Assembly (NCBI GenBank): GCA_963995505.1
Contig: OZ023197.1
Coordinates: forward strand, 8,297,827-8,361,826
Direction: 5' to 3'
DNA from: Hypericum androsaemum
Lineage: Eukaryota; Streptophyta; Magnoliopsida; Malpighiales; Hypericaceae
DNA length: 64,000 nt
The translations under genes and the position numbers were made by a program. Positions 22,354 to 33,539 of this stretch are shown piece after piece; the first letter of the stretch is position 1; each line of letters opens with the position of its first letter. The notes under the pieces were generated by a model. It was not told the DNA's origin. It searched no databases and saw only the letters and a list, made by a program, of their open reading frames with translations.

Positions 22354-22362
22354 CAAAGCTAT

Positions 22363-23230
22363 TCTCAATCTGTAGTACCCAGTTGCATATCAGTGATCTA
22401 CATTTCTCACCCAACCCTTATTGAGGCCCCTTGAGCCCATCTCCCGAGCCCAGATGTACACGGAGAGAAAAAAAACCCAGATCAAAAGAATAATATCAAT
22501 CACATGCAGCATATAATATTCCCAGGTATCGATCGAATAGGACCTCGAAAGTAGAGTGGGTTTTTTTTAATACGTTAGAGCGGGTTATTTTATGGGTCGT
22601 TTTTAAGACATTGTATAATACCCAATGGTCGAGATAAGCATTTAAATATGTTTTTATTTTTTGGTCGAAGATAAAACTTTCTTGACGTATACTTAATTAT
22701 CAAACTGATATTCTGTAACACGCATGAATTCCATAACTAAGTTGACTAAAGATAAATTGCCGACATGAAAGTGTCACCTATTTATATTATTACAGTTACT
22801 TGAGCTGATTAGCCACTTTTTATTTCAATAATCAAAACACGCATGCATATAGACTGTTCGTAAATAATTTCGAATCCCTTCCTATCTAAAGTCGCCCTAC
22901 CTCCATTGCGACATCATGATACTTTGCGTGTAATAGAGAAGAAATATCATGTTCTTGAAACGAAAAGAAAATTCTAACAACGGTTAGTTTGTCTACGACT
23001 TGACATACATGCAAAACAAGTTTTTGCTAGAAAAATGGCGTTACATTCAATCTGATATACGAATAACAACAACTCAGTAACACTTTTTTTTTGTCTTATG
23101 CCTAACTCTAACGACTCCCATATTAATAAAGAAACAACATCATAGTTTATCAAATGAAGGGTCTCTTAAATAGAAATAATTTTCCTTAAAAATAATTAGA
23201 TTGTTAAGCCTGGACAAAAAAAAACACGGA
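22363..23230. other. Gene-free AT-rich region
   Basis: Nothing recognisable; scattered A- and T-runs only. Confidence 0.5.
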
Positions 23231-23238
23231 TGTGGGTG

Positions 23239-24660
23239 TTGTAGGTCTCAGGCAGCCTGTAAAAAGTGTTATCCTTCTTCAGACAGATCAACGGAACTCA
23301 CAATCTCTTAAAGTTTTTATCTTCTCTCCTTTTAGAGCATAAAATTTCTTATATTAATAGTGTCTGAAATCTACACTCACAAAAGGTTAGAAAAGTGTTC
23401 AATTATTTGCTTCCTAGTGAATATAGAGTTTGGGTATTGTATCTTAGGAACTCACTTACTCTCGAGACTAGACGTCAGTTGACGGGTAATAAAAATTTAA
23501 GGACATACAACTTGTGTTGAGCTCGTCCAGGATTGAACGCAAACACATATCTACTACTACAACGGTGAAGGTTCTTACAATTTACTCAAAACAATTATTG
23601 TGAGTATCCTTACCATTTAATATATGCTATAAGAAGGTAATTTTCCCAAATCTTACATATGAAGATCATAAAATACTGAATTGCTCAACAAAAAAAAGAT
23701 CATAAATACTGAACGTGCTTCAAATAATCTTAAAACTGTTATTGAATTTGTTAGTTTTTTGTGATGTTCTAAATTGTCGTTGTGCTTATATAGATTGTGA
23801 AAATTTGTTGGGCTTTTAAATTAGCATATTAGTGAAAACGTGTGACTTCATTTAGTGGGTATAAATTTAAAGAGTTGTTAATCAAATTTAGACGTGTTGG
23901 GCACAAACCCGTTGCTTACCAAATTTCAAATACTTGATATAGATGGCTGATACAAACATCACCAATAACAACATGAACAATGAGATTTTCATTGTCAGGG
24001 TTAGCGGTATTGAGACCGTAATGTCATTTTTTAGGAACCCGTTGCCATTTTCTCAATTTGAGAAATTAAAAAAGTTTGCAGTAGTAATTTTAGGAGGTGA
24101 GAAAAGAAGATGATATTCATCTTGAATATCTTGAACTTGATGTGACATCTTAAAGAGAGTAAACTCGAGGAAAATATTAATAATCCTCACAAGATTGCAT
24201 GCAAGGATTAATAGAGAGTACCTATGTCGCAACTACATACGAAAAATCTCTCGACAATGCATTATTCAATGTGTATTCCACTCCTATGTGCGTACATCAA
24301 CTAATACATGGTTGTTCTGGGTTTTCCAGAGTTCTCAATTTCGAACTCTAAAAAGCACAATATTATTTAAATTTAATAGAGATAACTTTACGGTCTTTTA
24401 TGAAACTACTCGACTCAAATATCTATTAGTCAAATTTGACAACTGTATAAAATTTAGATGTTTTCGACCCTCTGCTCCACTTTTCCAGATACTTGCAACT
24501 GAACTAACCAACTGTTCATCTAGTCCTTATAGTTTAGTGTTGGGCAATTTGTTGGGTGGCTTCCGACAGTTCTTAATCGGATGGAACCCAATGTCGCAAC
24601 CAAGCAGAGCAGTCACGAGTCTAATTCAAGATAACGTAGAAAAGTGGTATAAGCTTACAT
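23239..24660 (+). mobile_element. Degenerate copia remnant (LTR end plus gag)
   Basis: Positions 23239-23640 resemble the 3' half of the LTR of the copia element at 38284-45205 (GGGTAATAA, CTCGTCCAGGATT, GTGAGTATCCTT blocks in the same order). From 23943 an ATGGCTGATA and later CCTATGTCGCAACTA match the gag start and interior of that element. Everything is heavily mutated, and no protease, integrase or RT is left. It ends just before the fold-back element. Confidence 0.65.
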
Positions 24661-24792
24661 AGATGCATATTGTTCATGTCTATTCTGCAACTTGTGGGTG
24701 TGGTCCTGCGATTTATGAGAAATTGGAACTGATTTATGAGAGGATAGAGACGGAGGAGAGAGGAGAGGAGAGGAGAGGGGAGAGAGAGAGGA

Positions 24793-25254
24793 GGGTTATT
24801 TTCCAAAAGGGGGTTAATTTCCCCGACAATTCCCTGAATGGGGTTGTCAAGGAATGTATTCCTTGTCTGGGGTTGAGCCGGAAATCGCTCCGGGCGGAGC
24901 ATTTTTTGGTTACCCAAAATCGCTCCTCCTGGGGCGTTATTTCTTATACCAGAAACCGCTCCCGGAGGAGCGTTTTGTTTTATACCACAAAACGCTCTCA
25001 AGGGAGCGTTTTGTTTTATTTATTTTTATACCGCAACCTTAGCATTTTTTAATACCACAGCGGTCCTCCTGGAGTAATTTTTTTTACCAAAAATCTCACC
25101 AATTTAATTCCAATTGTCCCATTTAAACCAGACCCTGGATTATACACGTATGCTTGCAATAAATCTCTTAAATTTTTGTCGTAATAAATCTCAGATTTCA
25201 TTATTTTTTTAACTTTTACCTGTATAATATATATGATAATATAAGTTATTGGGC
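24793..25254 (+). repeat. Left inverted arm of fold-back element
   Basis: 462 bases, near-complementary to the right arm over its whole length. Contains four of the CGCTCC...GGAGCG quasi-palindromes. Confidence 0.85.
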
Positions 25255-25749
25255 AATTAACATCTGTAATAACGAGTCCACCCTGGCAAAACATCCACAA
25301 TATACGATAGAAATTTTTAATTTATTTTGTTAATTATCTGAAAACTAGAAAATTAAAATTGAAGTAAACCGATGGCTTAAAAAATAATAAAGCAACGAAA
25401 AGTCATTAAAAAAATGCTACCACAAACCGCTCCCGCGGGAGCGTTTTGTTTTTAACCAAAAATCGCTCCCGGGGGAGCGTTTTCCTTTCAACCAAAACCG
25501 CACTCGGGGGAGCATTTTCTTTTTTCCCAACCAAAAACCGCTCCCCCGGAGCATTTTTTTTAACCAAAAAAATTTACCACAAACCGCTCCCCAGGGAGCT
25601 GTTTTTGGTTAACCAAAATTTTTTTTACCAAACATTCCATCAAACCGGCCAAAAATCGGTCCACAGCTTTTTGAATATACCAAAAACCCACTGACCATTT
25701 TTTTATCCCGCAATTCAATTCCAATTGTCTCATTTAAACGGTCTTAACC

Positions 25750-26206
25750 ATGGTTTTAAAAACTGACTCGGAGGCCGACCCGGGATTTCTCCCGTCCTCT
25801 GGCTCGGTCGGTCAAACCGGTCGAACCACCGGTCAGACCAAAAATTTTATTTTGAAATATTTTAAATAATATATATATGTATGTTAAAATATACTTATTT
25901 TCCATAAAAAAAAGTAGACTTAATTTTTTTATCTCTCCACTCTATAAATCTACTTTATTTATTTATTACTTTATAAATTTTTCAAATCAATTTTTTTCCT
26001 CGAAAACTACAAAAAAAGTCAATTTTGCCCATTTTTGTACTAACCGGGTTCGACCGGTCAAAATGGACCTCAAAATTGACCGGTCTGACCGAATTTGGTC
26101 CGGTTAGTACAGACCCCGGTCAAAAGCCTAAAAACGACCCGGTCTAGTGCCCGTTTTGTGGTCCAACTGGTCGGACCACCGGTCGGACCGCGTTTTTTAA
26201 AATCAT
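25750..26206. mobile_element. Nested MITE with 10-bp target duplication
   Basis: 457 bases flanked by exact GGTCTTAACC at 25740-25749 and 26207-26216. The ends are short inverted repeats (ATGGTTTTAAAA left; ATGATTTTAAAA read inward from the right). Each subterminal region is rich in ACCGGTC/GACCGGT palindromes. A 9-10-bp duplication suggests a Mutator-type transposase, but the short inverted repeats leave the superfamily open. Confidence 0.75.
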
Positions 26207-26607
26207 GGTCTTAACCATTATACATGTAACCGGGGGAAGCATTTTCTTTTTAAACAAAAAAATTTCACCACAAACCGCTCCCCCGGGAGCGTTTTGTTTT
26301 TTTACCAAAAATTCTTCTTTTCCAACCAAAAACTGCTCTCGGGGGAGCGTTTTCTTTTCAACCAAAAACCGCTCCCCCGGTAGCATTTTTTTCAACCAAA
26401 AAATTTACCACAATAACCAAAAATCATTTTTGGTTAACCAAAAACCAAAAAATTTATCACAAACCGCTCCCCAGGGAGCGGTTTTTGGTTAACCAAAAAC
26501 CAAAAAATTTACCACAAACCGCTCCCTGGGGAGCGGTTTGTGGTAAATTTTTTTGGTTAAAAAAATGCTCCTGGGGGAGCGGTTTTTGGTTGGGAAAAAA
26601 AGAAAAC

Positions 26608-27048
26608 GCTCAATAACTTATACTACCATATATATTATATAGGTAAAAGTTAAAAAAATAATAAAATCTGAGATTTATTACGACAAAAATTTAAGAGATT
26701 TATTGCAAGCTTATGTGTATAATCCGGGGTCTGGTTTAAATGGGACAATTGGAATTAAATTGGTGAGATTTTTGGTAAAAAAAATTGCTCCAGGAGGACC
26801 GTTGTGGTATTAAAAAATGCTAAGGTTGTGGTATAAAAACAAAGAGCGTTTTGTGGTATAAAACAAAACGCTCCTCCGGGAGCAGTTTCTGGTATAAGAA
26901 ATAACGCCCCAGGGGGAGCGGTTTTGGGTAACCAAAAAACGCTCCGCCGGGAGCAGTTTCTGGCTCAACCCCAGACAAGGAATACATCCCCTGACAACCC
27001 CATTCAGGGAATTGTCGGGGGAATTAACCCCCTTTTGGAAAATTAACC
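26608..27048 (-). repeat. Right inverted arm of fold-back element
   Basis: 441 bases in inverted orientation to 24793-25254, with three GGAGCG quasi-palindromes. Confidence 0.85.
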
Positions 27049-27057
27049 GAGAGAGGA

Positions 27058-28925
27058 CTATTTTATTTTTTTAATTATAAGGGCAGTAATGTCATTTCAA
27101 TTGATAAAAAAAACTAAAAAATGGGTGTTAACGTTAGCCAGGGACCCGAGACCAATATTTTTACAAAAAATAGGGATGGCAAAATAATATTTTGAATAGT
27201 AAGAATCTTAGTATTAATTATGACATAAATCAAGGACGTGAGTGCAATTATCCCTATAAAAAATTCACCAAAAAATAATATGTGAACTTATATATGTGCA
27301 CGTCTTTCCTTTACCTATAAGGTGAAGAAACGAAGCTAAAAGCTGTCATTGTACGTTGCGTCTCGACCTTTTCTGTAAATCTGTCATAGTACGCTGCGTC
27401 TTGCCCTTTTCCTATGAACTATGGTTACTTGTTCTATTGCCCTAGGGCGCGTACTTGTATAACGTGACATAGTTCCAAATTTTAATAGAATTGAGTTCAT
27501 TTAAGAATTAATATTTTGAAAACGAATTTCGGCAATCTAACACATATTTTTTATCAGAATCACATCTAAAAATGATTTATAGTATCCGACTTTGGATTAC
27601 TTCTTTATAATGGATAGGAAGTGCGTAAACCAAAAAAATGTTAAATTGTTTAATTCTGGGAATATTTAATCCCAGTGTTTTGGTTTTCTAGTTTGGTCTC
27701 TTTATCAGAAGTTTTTTCTATTTTATTGTTCGGAATTTTAAGTTATTTTTTCGGGTCCAAAATATCATTTTCCGTTTAACGAAAAAGCCTCCGTACTGAA
27801 TCCTGGTTGTGATATAATCTATTCTAACAAAAAAAAAATCGATGGTACCCTCTGGCCTCTTCGAAATATTTGATCCTTTGCTTAAGCTTCAGGTGGGACT
27901 TCGACAAATATCGGTAGCGTTAGGCACAAGGAATTTTGAGGCATGAAAAGATGCCAACGGGAAAAGTAAAACCAAATGCAAATCATAGTGGAATATAGTA
28001 TTTCTGGGTCAACTTTGAAATCTATGGAAGCTTTTGAATTTTATGGACATTGCCGTTCTAGATGTTCAACGTAATTGGAAGACACTTGAACCAACAAGTA
28101 CTTAAATTTACTTTACTTAGCTCAAATTAAATTCATCGATCTAATAAATACTCAAATATCATTATGATATAAATCCAAAATCGGATGACACTTGAGTTTA
28201 TTGCGACTAGTTTGCCAGGTTTTGTTCCTTTTTGTGTTCATCTTGCAAATGTTCCTTCCGTCAGATGATTGCTTGCAAGTGCTTCCATTATCCATGTCAC
28301 ATGATTAAAGTGAAGACAAATGTTAAATGCTCTATTTTTGAACATGTCATATGATGCCTAAAGGAATAGTATGGAAGGATATACATATATATATCTATAT
28401 GTATATATAACCAAAGATAAACAAGGGTAGCATAATGTAGAAAGTATTGGCATAAAAGGATGTCTAACCACTTCTTTTAAGAAAATATATTGGTGAACTA
28501 TGACTTGGCCGAAACTACGTAATATTTTATGTATAATTCATCGACTAACTTAATTTTGAGTCAGACAAGATATCAAACGGTGGCAAAGTTCTTCTTACTA
28601 AATTTTTAAATAGTTAGCGTTCTTAGAGTTCGAATTTAAAACTTTAGTTAAGATGAAATAACCTGACAAATCGATCTGATTGATGGTTTTTATATCAAGA
28701 CTATAGTGAAGAATTTCATGTACTACAAGTTAAATACATATGTGAACATGCAAGGTGTATGTCTAGCTTAGATTCCAATTCATGGTACTCGAATGCTCCT
28801 TGGTAGGGCAATCCCAGAAAAAGTTGAGTGATAAAAATAAGAGAGCCCCACGGGCCACGATGAAATAAAGAAAGTGCGAATAGAGGAAAAGCCAACACAA
28901 ATTCTCTATAAAGATCAAACTATAT
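27058..28925. other. Gene-free AT-rich region
   Basis: No supported genes. An AT microsatellite-like stretch lies at 28380-28410, and another AT run abuts the composite retroelement at 28920. Confidence 0.5.
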
Positions 28926-28930
28926 ATATG

Positions 28931-29188
28931 TGATACTCCGAAAATAATATGTTCTGTCTGAAAGCCTTAAGTGATTTGATTGGTACTATCCATACTAACA
29001 AGGTGCACCTTCTTTTCTGGCACATATCCTGAGAGAACTCCAAGGTTAAACATGTTTGGCCGGGAATAAGATCAGGATGGGTGACCTCCTGGGAAGTTTT
29101 TCGGGATGCGTGTGAGTGAGGACAAAACACGCTGGAAAAGACTTGTGTTGGTCTGTGGAGATAGTCGGTTGGATCACGGGGTGTTACA
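28931..29188 (+). repeat. First 5' TRIM LTR (5S-derived)
   Basis: 258 bases, TGATACTCC...GTGTTACA. Contains the 3' part of a 5S rRNA gene (GAACTCCAAGGTTAAAC, then GATGGGTGACCTCCTGGGAA at 29077-29096), including the C-box region of the pol III promoter. Separated from the next LTR by only two bases. Confidence 0.85.
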
Positions 29189-29190
29189 TT

Positions 29191-29449
29191 TGATACTCCG
29201 AAAATGACATGTTCTGTCTGAAAGCCTTAAGTAATTTGATTGGTACTATCCATACTAACAAGGTGCACATTCTTTTCTCGCAAACATCCTGAGAGAACTC
29301 TAAGGTTAAACGCGTTTGGCCGAGAATAGGATTAGGATGGGTTACCTCCTGGCAATTTTTTCTGGGATGCGTGTGAGTGAGGACAAAATACGCTGAAAAA
29401 GACATGTGTTGGTCTTTGGAAACAGTCGATCAAATCACGGGGTGTTACA
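29191..29449 (+). repeat. Second 5' TRIM LTR (5S-derived)
   Basis: 259 bases, TGATACTCC...GTGTTACA, followed by the primer-binding site. Its 5S C-box carries a G-to-T change (GGTTACCTCC), so its pol III promoter is probably weaker than that of the first copy. Confidence 0.85.
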
Positions 29450-29463
29450 ATTGGTATCAGAGC
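29450..29463 (+). other. Primer-binding site / left recombination junction
   Basis: ATTGGTATCAGAGC, complementary to initiator Met tRNA. TRIM LTR lies to the left and gypsy leader to the right; the identical 14-mer recurs at 36187-36200. Confidence 0.85.
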
Positions 29464-30157
29464 CTTTTTCTAAAGTAAACAAACGAATTTAAAATCTGCA
29501 TACATACATACATACAAATGAATTTAAAACCCGAAAACAACTAGTGGTAAAATTGTGTGGTGGGGGTGTGGGGGTGCAAATCATTTTGAAACCATGGTTT
29601 TGATGTCAAAATTTTGTGATTTTAGTGGCCAAAACTACCAAAACTTTGAAAGGCCATAACTTTTGACTCGCTTAACCGGTTTTCTATTATAACTACTTTT
29701 TGGAAAGGGAATTTTAAGATCTACAGGCTTTATCACTACACCAGAACGATCGACTTTCAGGGGCTAATTCGCAGCTATTTGAAAGTTACGGCTATTTGAA
29801 GTTTTGTCAAAAATTTTAAGTGGTTTTCGGCAAAAATTTTGATTTGGTTTCCAAATTTTCGTGTTTCCAGTCAAGTAATAAGTCTGGAGAAATCTTTGGG
29901 GGAACAGTTTCATACCATTCGAAGTGAATTAAGGTGTACGGGTCATGATTAAGGAATGCTTAATATGAATCTGTGATTGATATTTTGTGATTTTGATTTG
30001 TGATCGTGATTTCAAGATTCTGTGATTTTGAGTTGGTGATCATGATTTAGTGATTTCATGATTCTAACTGCGATAGTTATGTGATGATTATGTGATAGTT
30101 ATATGATAGTTATGTGACAGTTAAGCATTTATTACAAGTAATGTTAAGTGATATTAT
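29464..30157 (+). other. Gypsy leader region
   Basis: About 700 bases between the primer-binding site and gag, without coding signal. Includes repeats of ATACATAC (29500-29515) and short GTGATT/TATGTGATAG repeats (29975-30120). Confidence 0.6.
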
Positions 30158-31369
30158 ATGGAGTGTGTACTGACTGGCAAGAACAAACATAACAGTAGAC
30201 TACTTAGGGTCATAGCACCACAAACCAGAAGGATGACTGAAAGGGGCCAAAGTTCGGGGACAAGCTCAAAAAAGATACCAGCATTACCAGTACCACCACC
30301 TGCCCAACCGACACCTGCTGGGAACATAGCGCAAGGGGACAGAACACTACCACCACCCACTGCCGCTGTTGGTAATGTGCCACCCACTGCTGCTGTTGCT
30401 AATGTGTCACACGGTGAAGTTGATCTACCAGAAGAGGAAGAGGAGGAAGTGGAAGAGATACTGCCTATTGGCACTATTCCCCCACTAGGAGTAGTACCAC
30501 CCATGGTACCAACGGTCAGGATTACCCTCGATCCTGGACTCCTGACCAACTTGTTGACTCACTTAATGGCCCAGCAGTAACAACCAGTCACAGTGATAGC
30601 TCCGACAGTAGTAGCTCAACAAGAGGATGGATTTCAGCGATTTCAGAGGGTTAAGCCTCCCTCCTTTGAAGGTACCCAAGACCCCATTCAGGTGGAAGAT
30701 TGGATAATACAGATAGAGAAGGCATTCCAGATTGCTCGTACAGAAGCAAGGGACAAGGCCTCGTATGCCTCCTACATGCTGACTGAAGATGCATGGAGGT
30801 GGTGGAAAATGCATCAGCAAACCCGCCAGCCCAAAATAGCGGTGAATGACTGAGAGATATTTTTGAGAGACTTCCGTGCTAGGTACGAACCTGTCCCGCT
30901 GAGGAGATAGAAGGCTAGACAGTTTGACCAGCTGGTCCAAGGAGGCAAAACTGTTATGCAATATGAGCAAGAGTTCACTAGGTACGTACTACATTGTATA
31001 TATGTTGAGTATACACGTTACTACAATGTTGAATTTGACACAAATTGTTGCATATCTAGGCTCTCTGTGTTTAATTCAGCTGCGGCTTTGGAAGAGGATA
31101 CCAGAGCTCAAAAATTTGAGGAAGGGTTAGCCAAGGAGATTCGGGACCATATTGTTCCACTGTTCTTGCCAACGTACTCTGAAGTGCTGACACGAGCGTT
31201 AGCAGTAGAACAAAACCTGCGATGTGACGAGGCTAATAAGGAGACCAGAAAGAGGAAGGTAGGACAATATACTGGGGGGCAAACCTCAGCTGCTGAGGTT
31301 ACAAAGAAGCCATACAACCCTCCGCGAGGAGGTAATGCACCCAATAACTTGTCCAACAATATAGATTAG
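30158..31369 (+). pseudogene. Gypsy gag, broken
   Basis: Three frames in the same sense: a Pro-rich and acidic N-terminal part (to 30580), the Ty3-type gag core (FQRVKPPSFEGTQDP, WIIQIEKAF, DAWRWWKMH; to 30853), and a C-terminal part with KFEEGLAKEIRDHIVPLF ending 31369. Stops at 30578, 30851 and 30908 interrupt it. Between 30990 and 31080 an unrelated-looking stretch replaces the normal FxxLYFP region. Confidence 0.8.
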
Positions 31370-32220
31370 TGTCAGAGATGTAAACGCTAGGGACATCATG
31401 AGGAGCAGTGCCGGTGGGCAAACAGAGTGTGCTTCTATTGTGGAAAGGTAGGACATATGGTGGCAAGGTGCCCAAATGCGACAACAAACCCAATACGAGC
31501 AATCACAGCTAATTCAGCTCGAGCAAGGGTAGCACAGACTGCAACAATACCGGCGCGAGTTTATGCATTGAACCAAGAGGATGCCCAGCGATGGGGAGGA
31601 GATGTCGTAACAGGTATGATTCTATTAGCAGCCAGCCCACCTGAGGAAAATATTAACCTTCGTGTTTGATTATTTGATTGTTTGTATTGTTAAGTATTTA
31701 GAGATTTGGATATTGTGTTAGGTAAGATGTTAGTAGTCGGCCATTCGGCGAAGGCTTTATTTGATTTTGGTACCACACATTCATTTTTATCTGAGAGTTT
31801 GATGAAAAGATATAAACTCGCCAAGCAAAAGAGTGAAGACCCGTTGGCAGTCAGCACTCCCTTGGGGAAGAGAAGACCATTGTAGTCACCCAGTTATGCA
31901 AGGACTGTGAGATCACAATAAGTGGTCATAAACAAAAAGGGGACTTGAGAGTCATGAGAATGATGGGATTAGATGTGATCCAAGGAATGGACTGGCTAAC
32001 TAAACACCATGCAGTGATAGATTGCAGGGGGAAGGTAGTTATCTTCCAGATTCCAGGGGAGCCAGCAATTCTATACGAAAGCGAGGTGGGGCAGGAAAAC
32101 TTTCGGATAGTCTCGATGCTGAAGGCAAGAAAATTAATGCCGAATGGTGCAACCGTATTTCTAGCCACAGTTCGGGACACAAGACTGGAGCAGGCACTGG
32201 AGGATATACCAATTATATAA
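31370..32220 (+). pseudogene. Gypsy zinc knuckles and protease, broken
   Basis: Two CCHC knuckles: a relic (CQRCKR-stop-GHHEEQC) at about 31370-31410, then an intact CFYCGKVGHMVARC at 31430-31471. The aspartic protease follows in shifted frames; its active-site motif reads LFDFGTTHSF instead of the usual LFDSGATHSF, so the catalytic triad is damaged. The end of the domain (GLDVIQGMDWLTKHHAVIDC) is at 31967-32025. Confidence 0.8.
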
Positions 32221-32226
32221 TAATTT

Positions 32227-33501
32227 TTGGACATTTTTTCGGAGGAAGTGCAAGAGCTACCACTAGATCGAGAAGTCAAATTTCAGATAGAATTGACACC
32301 CGGGGCCGATCCAATATCTAAGGCACAGTACCGCATGGCTCTGGCAAAATTGAAGGAATTGAAGGTACAGCTAGAAGAGCTGTTAGATAAAGGATTTATT
32401 CATCCCAGTGTATCTCCATGCGGATGTGTGTCAATGATCGGGAGCTGAACAAACTCACCGTCAAGAATCGGTACCCGTTGCCACGAATAGAAGATTTATT
32501 TGACCAGCTAAGAGGGGCGCAAGTATTTTTCAAGATTGATATGCGGTCAGGATATCACCAATTGAGGATTAAGGATGAGGATGTAAGCCTTACTGCATTC
32601 CGCACCCGGTATAGACATTATGAATTCGTGGTCATGCCATTCAGACTAACTAACACCCCCGCCAAGTTTATGGACCTCATGAATAAGACGTTTCGACCAT
32701 ACCTTGATAAGTTTGTTGTGGTGTTCATCAATGATATCCTGGTATACTCTGCTAGTAAAGAAAGCCACGAAGAACATCTAAGGGCTGTATTATAGATGCT
32801 CGGGATAGAACGATTATATGCCAAATTTAAAAAGTGTGAGTTGTGGCTTAAAAAGGTGGTCTTTCTGGGTCATGTGATATCCAAGAATGGAGTTTCGGTA
32901 GACCTTGGCAAGATTGAAGCAGCGATGAACTTTGAGCAACCTGTCAATGTGTTCGAAGTGCATAGCAATGCATCTAACCCAATTGACCCAAAAGGGGGTG
33001 AGGTTTGTATGGGATAAGGAGTGTGAAGGAGGCTTTCAGGAGCTAAAGAAAAGACTAGTATCTGCCCCAATTCTGGCTTTACCAACCGAGGGGATCAACT
33101 TTGTAGTTTACAGCAACGCCTCAAAGAGAGGCATTGGTTGTGTGCTTATGTAGGGTGATAAGGTCATCATATATACCTATAGGCAGCTTAAATCCTATGA
33201 GAGGAACTATCCCATTCATGACTTGGAGCTGGCTGCAGTGGTCCATGCTCTCAAAGTTTGGCGACACTATCTGTACGGGGTACGGTATGAAATATACATC
33301 GATCACAAGAGCCTCAAGTACATACTCACTCAGAAGGAGTTAAACATGAGGCAAAGACAATGGTTGAAACTCATCAAAGATTATGATGTTAGAATCTACT
33401 ACCATCCTGGAAAGGCGAATGTGGTAGCAGACGCTTTGAGTAGGAAAGACTCTTACACGACAGCTTACGAAGCTATGGAACAGGAAGAGTTAGTTGAATA
33501 G
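32227..33501 (+). pseudogene. Gypsy reverse transcriptase and RNase H, broken
   Basis: RT motifs in order: [70 protein letters not shown], then FINDILVYS where the catalytic YxDD should be; the first Asp is Asn, so the enzyme would be inactive. RNase H follows (YSNASKRGIGCVLM, then [22 protein letters not shown], and a VVADALSRK end). Frame changes at about 32430, 32795, 32950 and 33150. Confidence 0.85.
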
Positions 33502-33539
33502 CTAAGAAGATTGGGTATAGAGGAAAGTAGGACATCAAT

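Larger units (their letters stand above)
24793..27048. mobile_element. Fold-back Mutator-like element (2,256 bp)
   Basis: Two long inverted arms, about 24793-25254 and 26608-27048, match in opposite orientation, for example GGTTATTTTCCAAAAGG left against CCTTTTGGAAAATTAACC right. The nine bases GAGAGAGGA are duplicated exactly at 24784-24792 and 27049-27057; a 9-bp duplication and long terminal inverted repeats are the hallmark of Mutator-like elements. The left flank is GA-rich, so chance similarity is possible, but the right copy sits in non-GA DNA. No transposase is encoded, so it is non-autonomous. The interior carries many short GGAGCG quasi-palindromes and a nested element at 25750-26206. 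Confidence 0.85.

Noticed and set aside
24195..24662. 155-codon open frame as a gene
   Set aside because: It overlaps the degenerate copia gag in a different reading context and shows no independent domain.
24880..26960. CRISPR-like array (regular GGAGCG repeats)
   Set aside because: The repeats are palindromic, unequal in spacing, occur in both orientations and sit inside a plant transposon with a 9-bp duplication; no cas genes and the host is eukaryotic.
28931..29189. A functional 5S rRNA gene
   Set aside because: Only the 3' part of 5S is recognisable, with many changes, and it is repeated in LTR context at three places with TG...CA ends.
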